Of a stretch of 64,000 nucleotides of DNA, positions 8,625 through 16,876 are shown piece by piece (the first letter of the stretch is position 1; every line of letters starts with the position of its first letter). Position numbers and translations under genes: made by a program. Location: NCBI RefSeq assembly GCF_022229005.1, contig NZ_JAKKFD010000053.1, positions 52,836-116,835 on the forward strand, given 5' to 3'. The notes below the pieces were generated by a model. That model saw only the letters and a list, made by a program, of their open reading frames with translations. It did not search any database and had not been told where the DNA came from. Source of the DNA: Micromonospora trifolii (lineage in GTDB: Bacteria; Actinomycetota; Actinomycetes; Mycobacteriales; Micromonosporaceae).

Positions 8625-8720
8625 GTCCCGGATAGGTAAAAACGGGACATCTCGCTCTGAAGCTCGCATATCAGCCCAGAACGTTGGCGGAAACGCACCT
8701 TTGGTGGGTATTTGGTGGGT
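8625..8720. promoter_or_regulatory. Divergent promoter region with inverted and direct repeats
   Basis: The 250-base gap between the sugar transferase and the epimerase holds an inverted repeat GTCCCG-N12-CGGGAC (8625-8648) and two direct copies of TTTGGTGGGT (8700-8709 and 8711-8720), 11 bp apart, so on the same face of the helix. The region is less GC-rich than its surroundings. These are plausible binding sites for a regulator of both polysaccharide transcripts, but no known consensus was recognised. Confidence 0.45.
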
Positions 8721-8787
8721 TACGGTCGTGCCCGGTCGTCCGGTTGCCGCTGAGGGCCGAGAACCCCGTCGTTCCAAGGAGTTCCAC

Positions 8788-9840
8788 ATGGACCAGCCAG
8801 TTGTTGCCGTTGGCGTCGACCCGCCGACGGACCTGATTCCCGGGCGCGTGCTGGTGACCGGAGGCGCCGGCTTCATCGGCAGCCACGTGGTCGCCCGGCT
8901 GATGCTGATGGGCAGCCAGGTCCGGGTGCTCGACAACTTCTCCACCGGCCGCATCGAGAACCTGGCCGACGCCGCGTACGGCGGACTGACCGAGGCGGAC
9001 GTCGTCTCGGGTGACATCCGTACGCCGGAGGGTGTCGAGGTCATCCACCAGTGGCAGCCGGACGTGGTGGTGCACCTCGCCGCGCAGCCGAGCGTTCCCG
9101 CGGCCCGTCGGTCACCCCTGTACGACGCCGACGTGAACGTGTTCGGCACCGTCAACGTGCTGGACGCCTGCGCCCGCGGCGGTGTACGGCTGGTGATCAA
9201 CGCCGCCAGCAGCGCCATCTTCGGCAGCGTCCCCGCCCACGACCTGCCGGTCCGCGAGGACTACCCGATCGCCCCGGTGAGCCCGTACGGCGTCAGCAAG
9301 GCCGCCGGCGTGCACTACCTCGACTGGTACGGGCGTCAGCACGGCCTGCCGTACACCTCGATGGTGTTCGGCAACGTCTACGGGCCCCGGCAGGAGGGCA
9401 GCGACTGCGGCGTGGTGTCCCTGATGGCCGACGCGCTGCTCGGGGGCCGGCAGGTGGTGATCTACGACGACGGCACGCAGACTCGGGACTTCATCCACGT
9501 CAGCGACGTCGCCGAGGCGATCGCCGTCGCCTGTCACCACCCCGGGGTCGGTATGGTCAACATTTCCTCGGGTCGGCAGACCAGCGTGAACGAGGTGTAC
9601 GACACGGTTCGGGAGGCGTCCGGCGTCGGCAACGCGGCCCGTTACGAGCCGCTGCCCTGGCCGGGGGAGGTGCGCAACATGGCGCTGGACACCAGGAAGG
9701 CACGCGAGCTGCTCGGGTGGTACCCGAAGATCGGCTTCACCGAGGGCGTACGGATGACGGTGCGCGACGCCCGCCGCCGCCAGGCCGGCAGCCAGATCCT
9801 GTCCCCGGTGCGGGCCCTGGAGCGCGCCGTCAGCGGCTGA
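8788..9840 (+). CDS. NAD-dependent nucleotide-sugar epimerase/dehydratase
   Basis: 350 residues, extended short-chain dehydrogenase fold. The NAD-binding GGAGFIGS is at residues 25-32, the acidic VLDNFSTG follows, and the catalytic YGVSK pair is at Tyr167/Lys171, with NAASSAIFG carrying the partner serine. Overall it resembles GalE / UDP-glucuronate epimerase-like enzymes that make nucleotide-sugar donors; exact substrate not assignable. ATG at 8788 is preceded by AAGGA at 8776-8780; the longer frame upstream lacks a ribosome site. It is divergent from the exopolysaccharide operon and most likely supplies it with an activated sugar. Confidence 0.9.
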   Translation: MDQPVVAVGVDPPTDLIPGRVLVTGGAGFIGSHVVARLMLMGSQVRVLDNFSTGRIENLADAAYGGLTEADVVSGDIRTPEGVEVIHQWQPDVVVHLAAQPSVPAARRSPLYDADVNVFGTVNVLDACARGGVRLVINAASSAIFGSVPAHDLPVREDYPIAPVSPYGVSKAAGVHYLDWYGRQHGLPYTSMVFGNVYGPRQEGSDCGVVSLMADALLGGRQVVIYDDGTQTRDFIHVSDVAEAIAVACHHPGVGMVNISSGRQTSVNEVYDTVREASGVGNAARYEPLPWPGEVRNMALDTRKARELLGWYPKIGFTEGVRMTVRDARRRQAGSQILSPVRALERAVSG

Positions 9841-9865
9841 GGGCTCAGCGCGTAATTCCCGTCAT

Positions 9866-9889
9866 CTGATCGGGATTTTCATCGATCAG
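9866..9889. terminator. Inverted repeat after the epimerase gene, possible weak terminator
   Basis: Perfect 7-bp arms CTGATCG/CGATCAG around a 10-base loop (9873-9882) containing TTTT. It sits 26 bases past the epimerase stop and 75 bases before the glycosidase start, so it could end the first transcript or be a regulatory site of the second. Confidence 0.4.
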
Positions 9890-9964
9890 TCTAACTCTTG
9901 CGGGTCGGCATCCACTGCTGCCACGATGGCCGTCAATGCCTTCCGTCCCGAAGGAGTGGTCGTC

Positions 9965-12352
9965 ATGGCGGTCTCCCGCCGCAGGTTCGTCACATCGGTG
10001 CTGGCCGGGTCCGCCCTCGCCACCGCCTCCACCACCGAGCTGCTCACCAGCATGTCCAGCCCCGCGCAGGCCGCCAGTCCTCCCGGGGACGTGGTCGGCA
10101 AGGTGACGGTCGGCTACCAGGGCTGGTTCAGCGCACCCGGCGACGGGGCGCCGATCGGCGGATGGTGGCACTGGGGCCGCGACCGGTTCCAGCCGCCCTC
10201 ACCCGCCAACACCACGATCGTGTCCTGGCCGGACATGCGCGAGTACACCCGCACCTATCCCACCGCGTACCCCAACCTGGGCAACGGCCAGCCGGCCACC
10301 CTCTTCTCCTCGTACGACCAGCAGACGGTGGACACCCACTTCCGTTGGATGCAGGAGAACGGCTGCGACACCGCCGCTCTGCAACGGTTCAACCCGATGG
10401 GCGACGAGGGCCCCACCCGCGACGCGATGACCCAGAAGGTCCGCTCCGCCGCCGAGCGCCACAACCGCAAGTTCTACATCATGTACGACGTCACCGACTG
10501 GCTGACCTTCCAATCGGAGATCAAGACCGACTGGACGACGAAGATGGCGGCGCACACCGCGTCGTCCGCGTACGCCCGACAGAACGGCAAGCCGGTCGTC
10601 TGCATCTGGGGCTTCGGTTTCAGCGAGCCCAGCCGACCCTTCACCCCCGGGCCCTGCCTGGAGGTCATCAACTGGTTCAAGGCCCAGGGCTGCTACGTCA
10701 TCGGTGGCGTACCGACCTGGTGGCGGCAGGGCATCGAGGACTCCCGCCCCGGCTTCCTCGACGTCTACCACTCGTTCCACGCGATCTCCCCGTGGATGGT
10801 CTACCGGGCCAGGACCGTGGAGGAGCTGGACTCCTACTACAACAACGTCAACGTCGGCGACATGGCCGACTGCGCGGCGCGCGGCATCGACTACCTGCCC
10901 TGCGTGATGCCCGGCGACCTGGCCGGGGGCCACCGCAAGCACGGCGACTTCTACTGGCGGCACATCTACAACATGGTCCGGCTCGGCTCCCAGGGCCTGT
11001 ACGTGTCCATGTTCGACGAATACAACGAGGGCAACCAGATCGCCAAGACGTCCGAGACCCAGGCCACCACCCCGGCCGGCGCGAACATCCGGGCCCTCGA
11101 CGAGGACGGCGTGGCCTGCTCCTCCGACTACTACCTGCGGATCACCGCCGACGGCGGCCGGATGCTCAAGGGGCAACTCGCGCTCACCGCCGTACGCCCC
11201 ACCCCGCCGATGGTCGGCACCCCGCCACCGGCCACCGGCAACCTGGCCGCCGGCCGACCCACCTCGGCCAGCAGTCAGGGCGGCGGGTTCCCGGCGTCGA
11301 ACGCGGTGGACTCGAACGCCGGCAGCTACTGGGAGAGCGGCGGCGGCTCCTTCCCGCACTGGTGGCAGGTCGACCTCGGCGCCAGCCACCAGGTCAACAA
11401 GCTCGTGGTGCGGCTGCCCGCCGGCTGGGGCGCGCGCACCCAGACCATCACCGTGCAGGGCAGCGTCGACGGCAGCTCCTTCGCCACCATCGCCGGGGCC
11501 TCCGCGTTTGCCTTCGACCCGGCCACCGGCAACACCGTCACCCGCACGCTGACGACCACCACGGCCCGCTACGTCCGCCTCAGCATCAGCGGCAACACCG
11601 GCTGGCAGGCCGCCCAACTCGCCCAGGTCGAGGTGTACGCCGGCACCACCGTCCCGGACAACCCGCCGAGCACCCCGAGCGGCCTCACGGTCACCGGCAA
11701 GACGTCGACGAGCGTGTCCCTGGCGTGGACCGCCTCCACCGACGACACCGGCGTGACGGGCTACCAGGTACGACAGGGCGGCAACGTCGTCGCCACCGTC
11801 ACCGGCACCACGGCGACGGTGAGCGGGCTCAGCCCGTCCACCGCGTACACCTTCACCGTTGTGGCCCGCGACGCCGCCGGCAACACCTCCAGCGCGTCCT
11901 CGGCGGTCACCGTCACCACGGACGCCGTGGCGAACTCGGACCTCGCCCGGGGTCGACCCACGTCGGAGAGCAGCCACGTCCAGAGCTACGGGTCGGGCAA
12001 CGTGGTGGACGGTGACGCGAACAGCTACTGGGAGAGCGCCAACAGCGCGTTCCCGCAGTGGGTGCAGGTCGACCTGGGTTCCTCGCGCACTGTCGGGCGG
12101 GTGGTGCTGAAGCTGCCGCCGTCGTCGGCGTGGGGCAGTCGGACGCAGACGCTCTCCGTGCAGGGCAGCACCGATGGGGGGAGCTTCTCCACGCTGGTTG
12201 GGTCGGCGGGGCGGACCTTCAACCCGGCCACCGGTAATCAGGTGACGCTGACCTTCACCGCCGTGCAGGCGCGTTACGTGCGGATCACCGTCACCGGCAA
12301 CACGGGCTGGCCGGCTGGCCAACTGTCGACGCTGGAGGTCTACGCCAGCTGA
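9965..12352 (+). CDS. Secreted GH99/GH71-like glycosidase with two discoidin (F5/8C) domains and FnIII
   Basis: 795 residues. The N-terminus has a Tat signal (SRRRF, hydrophobic stretch, cleavage near AQAA). Residues about 45-415 resemble the GH99/GH71-like hydrolase group (VGYQGWFSAPGDG, GWWHWGRDRF, WMQENGCDTAALQRF, SMFDEYNEGNQ), which attacks alpha-mannan or related glycans. An F5/8C (CBM32-like) domain begins near 425, a fibronectin III domain near 565, and a second F5/8C domain near 656. ATG at 9965 has AAGGAG at 9951-9956. Exported; next to the polysaccharide operon it may remodel the cell's own polymer or degrade a host or competitor glycan. Catalytic residues were not verified. Confidence 0.82.
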   Translation: MAVSRRRFVTSVLAGSALATASTTELLTSMSSPAQAASPPGDVVGKVTVGYQGWFSAPGDGAPIGGWWHWGRDRFQPPSPANTTIVSWPDMREYTRTYPTAYPNLGNGQPATLFSSYDQQTVDTHFRWMQENGCDTAALQRFNPMGDEGPTRDAMTQKVRSAAERHNRKFYIMYDVTDWLTFQSEIKTDWTTKMAAHTASSAYARQNGKPVVCIWGFGFSEPSRPFTPGPCLEVINWFKAQGCYVIGGVPTWWRQGIEDSRPGFLDVYHSFHAISPWMVYRARTVEELDSYYNNVNVGDMADCAARGIDYLPCVMPGDLAGGHRKHGDFYWRHIYNMVRLGSQGLYVSMFDEYNEGNQIAKTSETQATTPAGANIRALDEDGVACSSDYYLRITADGGRMLKGQLALTAVRPTPPMVGTPPPATGNLAAGRPTSASSQGGGFPASNAVDSNAGSYWESGGGSFPHWWQVDLGASHQVNKLVVRLPAGWGARTQTITVQGSVDGSSFATIAGASAFAFDPATGNTVTRTLTTTTARYVRLSISGNTGWQAAQLAQVEVYAGTTVPDNPPSTPSGLTVTGKTSTSVSLAWTASTDDTGVTGYQVRQGGNVVATVTGTTATVSGLSPSTAYTFTVVARDAAGNTSSASSAVTVTTDAVANSDLARGRPTSESSHVQSYGSGNVVDGDANSYWESANSAFPQWVQVDLGSSRTVGRVVLKLPPSSAWGSRTQTLSVQGSTDGGSFSTLVGSAGRTFNPATGNQVTLTFTAVQARYVRITVTGNTGWPAGQLSTLEVYAS

Positions 12353-12360
12353 CCGAGGCG

Positions 12361-12392
12361 TGGGCGGCCGCCGGGGGAGCGGCGGCCGCCCA
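12361..12392. terminator. Bidirectional terminator hairpin
   Basis: Perfect 13-bp arms TGGGCGGCCGCCG (12361-12373) and its complement (12380-12392) around GGGGAG. It lies between the convergent glycosidase gene and the small membrane protein gene. There is no T-run, as is common in actinomycetes. Confidence 0.75.
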
Positions 12393-12435
12393 TCCGGAGG
12401 GCAAGCACTCTCTTCAGAGCAGAACTGCTCGGCCA

Positions 12436-12708
12436 TCACGGTGTGCCTGACATGTCACCATCATTTCCATAGAAGGCTGCTTCGTTCGGAAGGCTGTCGA
12501 CTCCGGTACCCCTGCCGCGCGCGCTGCCCCGCCTCGACGTTGTGCTCTTTTTGGCGATCTGCCGAGCAGCGCGCTTCGCCAGCTGCAACTGCTCCTCCCG
12601 GCTCAGGGCTCGGGATGCTCGTCGGCGGCTGGCCAACAGCGCCAAACCCACGAGGCCCAACAATGCGAGCGCAACCACAATGCTCCACGCGAGGAGGTGG
12701 CCATCCAT
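12436..12708 (-). CDS. Small single-pass membrane protein, unknown function
   Basis: 90 residues. One strongly hydrophobic segment near the N-terminus (LAWSIVVALALLGLVGLALL) is followed by a very basic helix (RRRASRALSREEQLQLAKRAARQIAKK) and a polar tail. The positive charges after the segment predict an N-out, C-in orientation. The ATG at 12708 is chosen because the membrane segment follows directly; the frame continues upstream without hydrophobic or conserved content. No family recognised. Confidence 0.6.
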   Translation of the reverse strand: MDGHLLAWSIVVALALLGLVGLALLASRRRASRALSREEQLQLAKRAARQIAKKSTTSRRGSARGRGTGVDSLPNEAAFYGNDGDMSGTP

Positions 12709-12870
12709 GCCCGCACGGTAACGGAGACAGCTCACCCCAGCACCAGCGAGCGTGCCCGGCGGCGAAGCTCGACCCGGGCGAACCGACCCGTGACACGGCT
12801 CTTGCGCCCAACTCGGCAAGATCACAATCAAAGCCCGAGCGTGGGGGCTCCGCCCGAAGAGAGCTTTTCG

Positions 12871-13090
12871 ATGAGCCGCTATTCGATGGAGCGCGAGGCC
12901 TTCGTGGCCATGTCCCGGTTCGTGTGGCAGTTCGCGAACCGTGCAGGGGACGACCTGCTCACGCTTCTGGGAGACATTGGCATCGAGGCAGATGGCGGGA
13001 CCGGACCCCGCCGCGTGGAGCGACTGGTTGGCCTGCGTCCGCTCCGTAGTAGACGGCGCAGAAGACCCAGCCGGCGGCTCAGCCGGATAG
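12871..13090 (+). pseudogene. Frameshifted small conserved-type protein gene
   Basis: Starting at ATG 12871 the frame reads MSRYSMEREAFVAMSRFVWQ...GDDLLTLLGDIGIEADGGT, then loses coding character. In the +1 frame from 13004 it continues naturally as DPAAWSDWLACVRSVVDG and stops at 13088-13090. Together they would give about 73 residues resembling a small acidic protein common in actinomycetes (helical start, GDDLLTLLGD core, DPAAW-DWL end; from memory, not checked). One extra base around 12997-13003 explains the break, so this is a recent pseudogene or a sequencing error. Function unknown. Confidence 0.6.
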
Positions 13091-13155
13091 AGACCACCCC
13101 AGCGGGCATCCGCTCCACCAGGAGAAGAGCTTCCGACGGCAGCCGCAGCGCCTGC

Positions 13156-13665
13156 TTAGTGTTCTGTTCTGTCAGCGGATGGCAGTGGTACGACTGAGCC
13201 GCCAGCAAGGTACACCGGTGCCTGGCGGTCACGAGCACTCATCGCCGCATGAACTCGTGTGGCGACGTTGTCGGGAAGAAGCTGCTCGGCCTCTCGGGGT
13301 GAGAAGAAGGCGGCTTCCTCCAACTCTTGTCCTGGCAGAACGAGGCCATCGAGGTTGGCGATGGACCCGCAGTCGAACGTGAAGCTGACAATCGGTCGTG
13401 GCCGCTGCCCGGCGGGTGGTGCCCAGTCCACTACGAGCAGGTCACCCACCAACACAGAGAGTTCCAACTCCTCTCGGATCTCACGGGCGCAGGCATCATG
13501 GGGGTATTCGCCCTCGTCGACATAGCCGCCGGGGAACGCCCAGTGGTCGCGGTAGGTGGGTTTGACGAGCAGCACGTTGCCGGCCGGGTCGGTGATGAAG
13601 GCCGCGGCGGCCGCGTAGAAGGAAGCCAGATTGGCGTACCACGTGGCGGGCTCCGTCCAGGTCAT
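13156..13665 (-). CDS. Nudix hydrolase
   Basis: 169 residues with a complete Nudix box: GGYVDEGEYPHDACAREIREEL fits G-x5-E-x7-R-E-U-x-E-E, the Mg-binding catalytic loop. It should hydrolyse a nucleoside diphosphate linked to another group, perhaps a damaged nucleotide or ADP-ribose/NDP-sugar. The substrate cannot be told. It is divergent from an XRE regulator across 272 bases, an arrangement in which the regulator may control it. Confidence 0.9.
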   Translation of the reverse strand: MTWTEPATWYANLASFYAAAAAFITDPAGNVLLVKPTYRDHWAFPGGYVDEGEYPHDACAREIREELELSVLVGDLLVVDWAPPAGQRPRPIVSFTFDCGSIANLDGLVLPGQELEEAAFFSPREAEQLLPDNVATRVHAAMSARDRQAPVYLAGGSVVPLPSADRTEH

Positions 13666-13771
13666 CTCGGTGACGCTAGCCGGACGCTGACCGTCTCCGT
13701 GTAGGCCAAAGCCGACGGCACTGGATCGCGAAGCTTGCAGTTGCTGTCTGATCGACTCGGGTTCTTGGAAG

Positions 13772-13802
13772 TCGGGGTGTCCTGGTCACTCAGACACCCC
13801 GA
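13772..13802. repeat. Palindromic element (GAAGTCGGGGTGT family) between divergent genes
   Basis: Perfect 10-bp arms TCGGGGTGTC (13772-13781) and GACACCCCGA (13793-13802) with an 11-base loop. The left arm is part of GAAGTCGGGGTGT, a string that recurs in reverse complement at 61811-61823. It lies in the Nudix/XRE promoter gap, so it may be an operator, but the second copy at an unrelated place favours a dispersed repeat. Confidence 0.65.
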
Positions 13803-13937
13803 TTCTACTGATCCCGTGTTGATCTGAATCGGAGGGCTGGCACCGGGCGTACGCACGGTTGTGATCGATGTACTGTCCGAAGTGGTGGTCGCCGGAGGGA
13901 CCGTCACCGGTCGAAATGCCACTCCCCCGGAGCCGTG

Positions 13938-15257
13938 ATGCCCGCGTCTGCCGCACTCTTCGCCGAACAGCTTCGGGCGCTGATGAGGAAGCGCGGAGTC
14001 AGCTATCGAACGCTCGCCGCGCAGACCTTCTACAGCAAGAGCTATCTTCACGATCTCGCGAGCGGCCGGAAACCGCCGACCCCGAAAACCGCCGAACGCC
14101 TAGACGCGGCGTTGGCGGCGGGCGGAGAACTGACTGTGCTCGCCGCCGAGCCGGGCGTCCGCGAGTCATGGGCGATCGGTGGCGCGGCGCGGTGGTCGCG
14201 GCGCGATGCCGAGCGGCTCGCCGACCTGCTAACAGCGCAGGCCCCGGATCCGGACAACGCCGCCGCGCTGGCTCATCAGTGGCTAATAGCGGAGCCACCG
14301 CAGCGGTATGAGCTGAGCGCGGGCCGGCGGGTCGGCGTGAGCACGGTGACACGAATCGAGAGTCGAATTCGTCAACTTCGGCGGCTGGATGACCACGTCG
14401 GTGGCGCAGAGACGCATGCGCTGGTCGCCGCCGAGTTGGTCGCCACCGCCGAACTGCTTCGGGAGGGCAGCTACTCCGAGGCGGTCAACCGCAGGCTGCT
14501 CCACGTCGTCGCGGACCTGTGTCAGCTGGCCGGCTTCGTTGCCGAAGACTCCGGCAGGATCGCCGAGGCACGCCAGCATTACCTGTCCGGAATGCGAGCC
14601 GCGCATGCCGGTGAAGACACCGCCAGCGCAGCGAACTGCCTGAGCAGTCTGTCCTACCTTGAGGCGGGCGTCGGCGATCGGCGGGAGGCCGTGACCTTGG
14701 CCCGGTCGGCGTACGTCGGTGGTCGGCACGCAGCCGAGGCCACGGGTCAGGCTCTGCTGTTGGAACGAGTCGCCTGGGCGCACGCGCGCCTGGGTGAAGC
14801 GAGCCTTGCTGAAAGGGTGCTCGGACAGGTTCAAGAAATCTATCCGCGTTGCGATCTTGATCAAGCCCCGTCCTGGGCGTACTGGCTGACCCGGGACGAG
14901 GTGGAGGTCATGGCGGGGCGAGTATGGACGGAGCTGCGTCGACCGCTGCGGGCGGTGCCCATCCTGGAAAGCGCCATTGCTCGCTATGGCGACGACTCTC
15001 CCCGGGAAACGTCGCTGTACCTGAGCTGGCTCGCCGAAGCCCTCCTTCAGGCGGGAGAGTTCGAACGGGTGGCGGTAACAGCCGAACGATCTTTGAGTCT
15101 TGCTCGCCGGGCGCAGTCGCCGAGGGCGGTAGAGCGTGTCGCCGAGCTGCGTCGCATGGTGGCAGCCGCTGCGGGCGATGCCGGTGCGGTGGCCGAGTTC
15201 CTGGAGCTGTCCGCTGACCTGTCCGCCGTCGGTGGCGGGCACCCTGGCGGACAGTAG
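13938..15257 (+). CDS. XRE-family regulator with C-terminal TPR-like region
   Basis: 439 residues. The N-terminal helix-turn-helix (LRALMRKRGVSYRTLAAQTFYSKSYLHDLASGRKPPTPKTAERLDAAL) is an XRE domain. The rest is a long helical region of about seven repeat-like helix pairs (HYLSGMRAAHAGEDTASAANCLSSLSYLE, LLERVAWAHARLGEASLAERVL), the layout of actinomycete HTH-TPR regulators that sense a ligand or peptide. ATG 13938 is preferred over GTG 13935 because GGAG at 13929-13932 is then 5 bases away. Targets unknown; the divergent Nudix gene is a candidate. Confidence 0.85.
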   Translation: MPASAALFAEQLRALMRKRGVSYRTLAAQTFYSKSYLHDLASGRKPPTPKTAERLDAALAAGGELTVLAAEPGVRESWAIGGAARWSRRDAERLADLLTAQAPDPDNAAALAHQWLIAEPPQRYELSAGRRVGVSTVTRIESRIRQLRRLDDHVGGAETHALVAAELVATAELLREGSYSEAVNRRLLHVVADLCQLAGFVAEDSGRIAEARQHYLSGMRAAHAGEDTASAANCLSSLSYLEAGVGDRREAVTLARSAYVGGRHAAEATGQALLLERVAWAHARLGEASLAERVLGQVQEIYPRCDLDQAPSWAYWLTRDEVEVMAGRVWTELRRPLRAVPILESAIARYGDDSPRETSLYLSWLAEALLQAGEFERVAVTAERSLSLARRAQSPRAVERVAELRRMVAAAAGDAGAVAEFLELSADLSAVGGGHPGGQ

Positions 15258-15399
15258 CGGACGCGATCCGTCTGGATTGTGCACTTTGACCGTCACAAGC
15301 TGTCACCTAGGCATTGCTGCGTCCCTACATGGCGCGGCGAGCCGGGCGCGATGACTTCGGCTCCTCTCTGACGTCGCGCCCCGGCCTGAAAGGTGACGG

Positions 15400-15579
15400 A
15401 TGAGCAGCACAAGATCCAGCCAGGGTGACGAGTCAGAAAGTAAGGGCGAGCAGGTGGAGGCGGCCGAGCGGGAGGCTGCCAAGCAGCGTCTCCTGGCGCA
15501 GGCCGAGGCGGAGCGCGTCCCCGTGGAGGAGACGACCCGTGCGGTCCCGGACCGGCGGTGGCGGCGTGACCAACGATGA
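15400..15579 (+). CDS. Small charged protein coupled to the downstream regulator, unknown
   Basis: 59 residues, very rich in Glu, Arg, Lys, Gln and Ala, predicted as one long helix (EQVEAAEREAAKQRLLAQAEAE). ATG 15400 follows AAAGGTG at 15389-15395. Its end overlaps the GTG start of the XRE regulator by 14 bases, so the two are probably translationally coupled. I recognise no family. It might be a regulatory partner or simply a leader frame that sets translation of the regulator. Confidence 0.5.
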   Translation: MSSTRSSQGDESESKGEQVEAAEREAAKQRLLAQAEAERVPVEETTRAVPDRRWRRDQR

Positions 15580-16822
15580 CGTGCCGATCGGCCGTCGGGT
15601 GGCGCGGTGGCGGGTGCGGCGGTCGATGACGCAGCAGATGCTCGCGGACCGGCTGCGCAGGTCGAAGAGCTGGGTGGACAAGGTGGAGCGGGGTGTACGC
15701 GCCCTGGATCGGTACTCGGTGATTCAGGAGTTGGCCCACGTCCTGCGGGTCGACCCGGAGGTGCTGCTCGGCCAGCAGCCCAGCACCTCGGCGGGCACGC
15801 CGGACGGGGTCGACGGCATCCGGGCCGCACTCGCCCGCTACGACACCTCGCAAGCCCCGCAGGAGACGGACGAGCTAAGAAGGCAGGTCGGGTACGCCTG
15901 GTTGAGCTACCAGCATGCGCACTACGGCCAGTTGGTGCGGGTGCTACCGGGTCTGCTCGACACTGCCCAGGGCGCGCGATCACCGGAGCTGCTGGTGCAG
16001 TCGTACCGGATCACCTCGTTGTTGCTGGTGAAGCTCGGCGAGGCCGACCTCGGCTGGCTGGCCGCCGACCGGGCGATGTCCGCCGCCAGCGACGACCCGA
16101 TCCTGGCGGCAGCGGCGGCCATCTCGGTAGTCCAGGCACTCCGCGCGTCAAACCGCGACCGCCTAGCCCTGACGGCGGCCCTAACCGCAGCGAACCGCAT
16201 CCTCCCGGCCCTCTCCTGCCCTGCTGATCATGGGGTTGGCGGGCTTCGTGGAGATCAAACCGCCCGTCAACCTCATGATCAACGAGGTGAGGGCGAGGGC
16301 GAGGGTGCGCCTGCGCGGCAGCGACCGCCGGGGGAGTGGGCGGTGGGCGGGACGTTGCTGCTTCAGGCGGCGTTGGCCGCCGCAGGCTGCGGCGAGCACC
16401 GTCAAGCCAACGAGCTGACCGACCGGGCTGCGGGCGTCGCCGCCAGCCTGAGGGGGTACGACGATCCGCACCGCACCAGCTTCGGGCTGGTCGCCGTCGA
16501 ACTGGCGCGGGTGCTGGTGGCGGCGCAACGGAGTGACGCCGACGAGGCGCTACGACGGCATTCGACCGTCATGCGGCGGGAGGGGTGGCGGCGGTTGCCG
16601 GCCGAGTATCGGGGCGCGTACCTGGTCGACGTCGCTCGGGCGTACCTCCAGGTGGGTGACCTGCGCGGGGCCGCTCGCGCCCTGGTCGACGCGGACAGTA
16701 TCGCGCCGGCTGAGGTTCGGTGTCGGCCTTTGGCGCGTACCGTGATCGCCGACGTTGCCCGCGCGCAGCCGGCGCCGGCCGGTGTGGCGCGACTGGCCAC
16801 GGTGGTCGGCCTCACCCGCTGA
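15566..16822 (+). CDS. XRE-family regulator with TPR-like region, carrying an in-frame palindrome insert
   Basis: 418 residues from GTG 15566. HTH: RVARWRVRRSMTQQMLADRLRRSKSWVDKVERGVRALDRY, followed by a helical repeat region (SYQHAHYGQLVRVLPGLLDTAQ, VQSYRITSLLLVKLGEADLGWLAADRAM) as in actinomycete transcriptional regulators of the HTH-TPR type. Residues about 213-250 (LPALSCPADHGVGGLRGDQTARQPHDQRGEGEGEG) break the helical pattern and are encoded by a palindromic DNA element (16226-16281) inserted in frame, after which the helical region resumes at WAVGGTLLLQAALAAAG. Whether the protein still works is uncertain. Confidence 0.75.
   Translation: MTNDDVPIGRRVARWRVRRSMTQQMLADRLRRSKSWVDKVERGVRALDRYSVIQELAHVLRVDPEVLLGQQPSTSAGTPDGVDGIRAALARYDTSQAPQETDELRRQVGYAWLSYQHAHYGQLVRVLPGLLDTAQGARSPELLVQSYRITSLLLVKLGEADLGWLAADRAMSAASDDPILAAAAAISVVQALRASNRDRLALTAALTAANRILPALSCPADHGVGGLRGDQTARQPHDQRGEGEGEGAPARQRPPGEWAVGGTLLLQAALAAAGCGEHRQANELTDRAAGVAASLRGYDDPHRTSFGLVAVELARVLVAAQRSDADEALRRHSTVMRREGWRRLPAEYRGAYLVDVARAYLQVGDLRGAARALVDADSIAPAEVRCRPLARTVIADVARAQPAPAGVARLATVVGLTR
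16226..16281. repeat. Palindromic element (GATCATGG family) inserted in a coding sequence
   Basis: Arms at 16226-16245 and 16262-16281 pair at 18 of 20 positions (TGATCATG...GGGC), with a 16-base loop. The sequence around it keeps the reading frame of the XRE regulator. Related in its outer arm (GATCATGG) to the element at 59448-59518. Confidence 0.75.
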
Positions 16823-16876
16823 CGGACGAGCGCTGGCGCAGGTCGTAGGCCGGGTGGATGGTGCGTAACGGCAGCG

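Noticed and set aside
10199..12439. Very long minus-strand open frame opposite the GH99-like glycosidase
   Set aside because: High GC leaves antisense frames open; the translation is rich in Gly/Arg/Val/His without any domain, and the plus-strand protein has signal peptide, ribosome site and recognisable domains.
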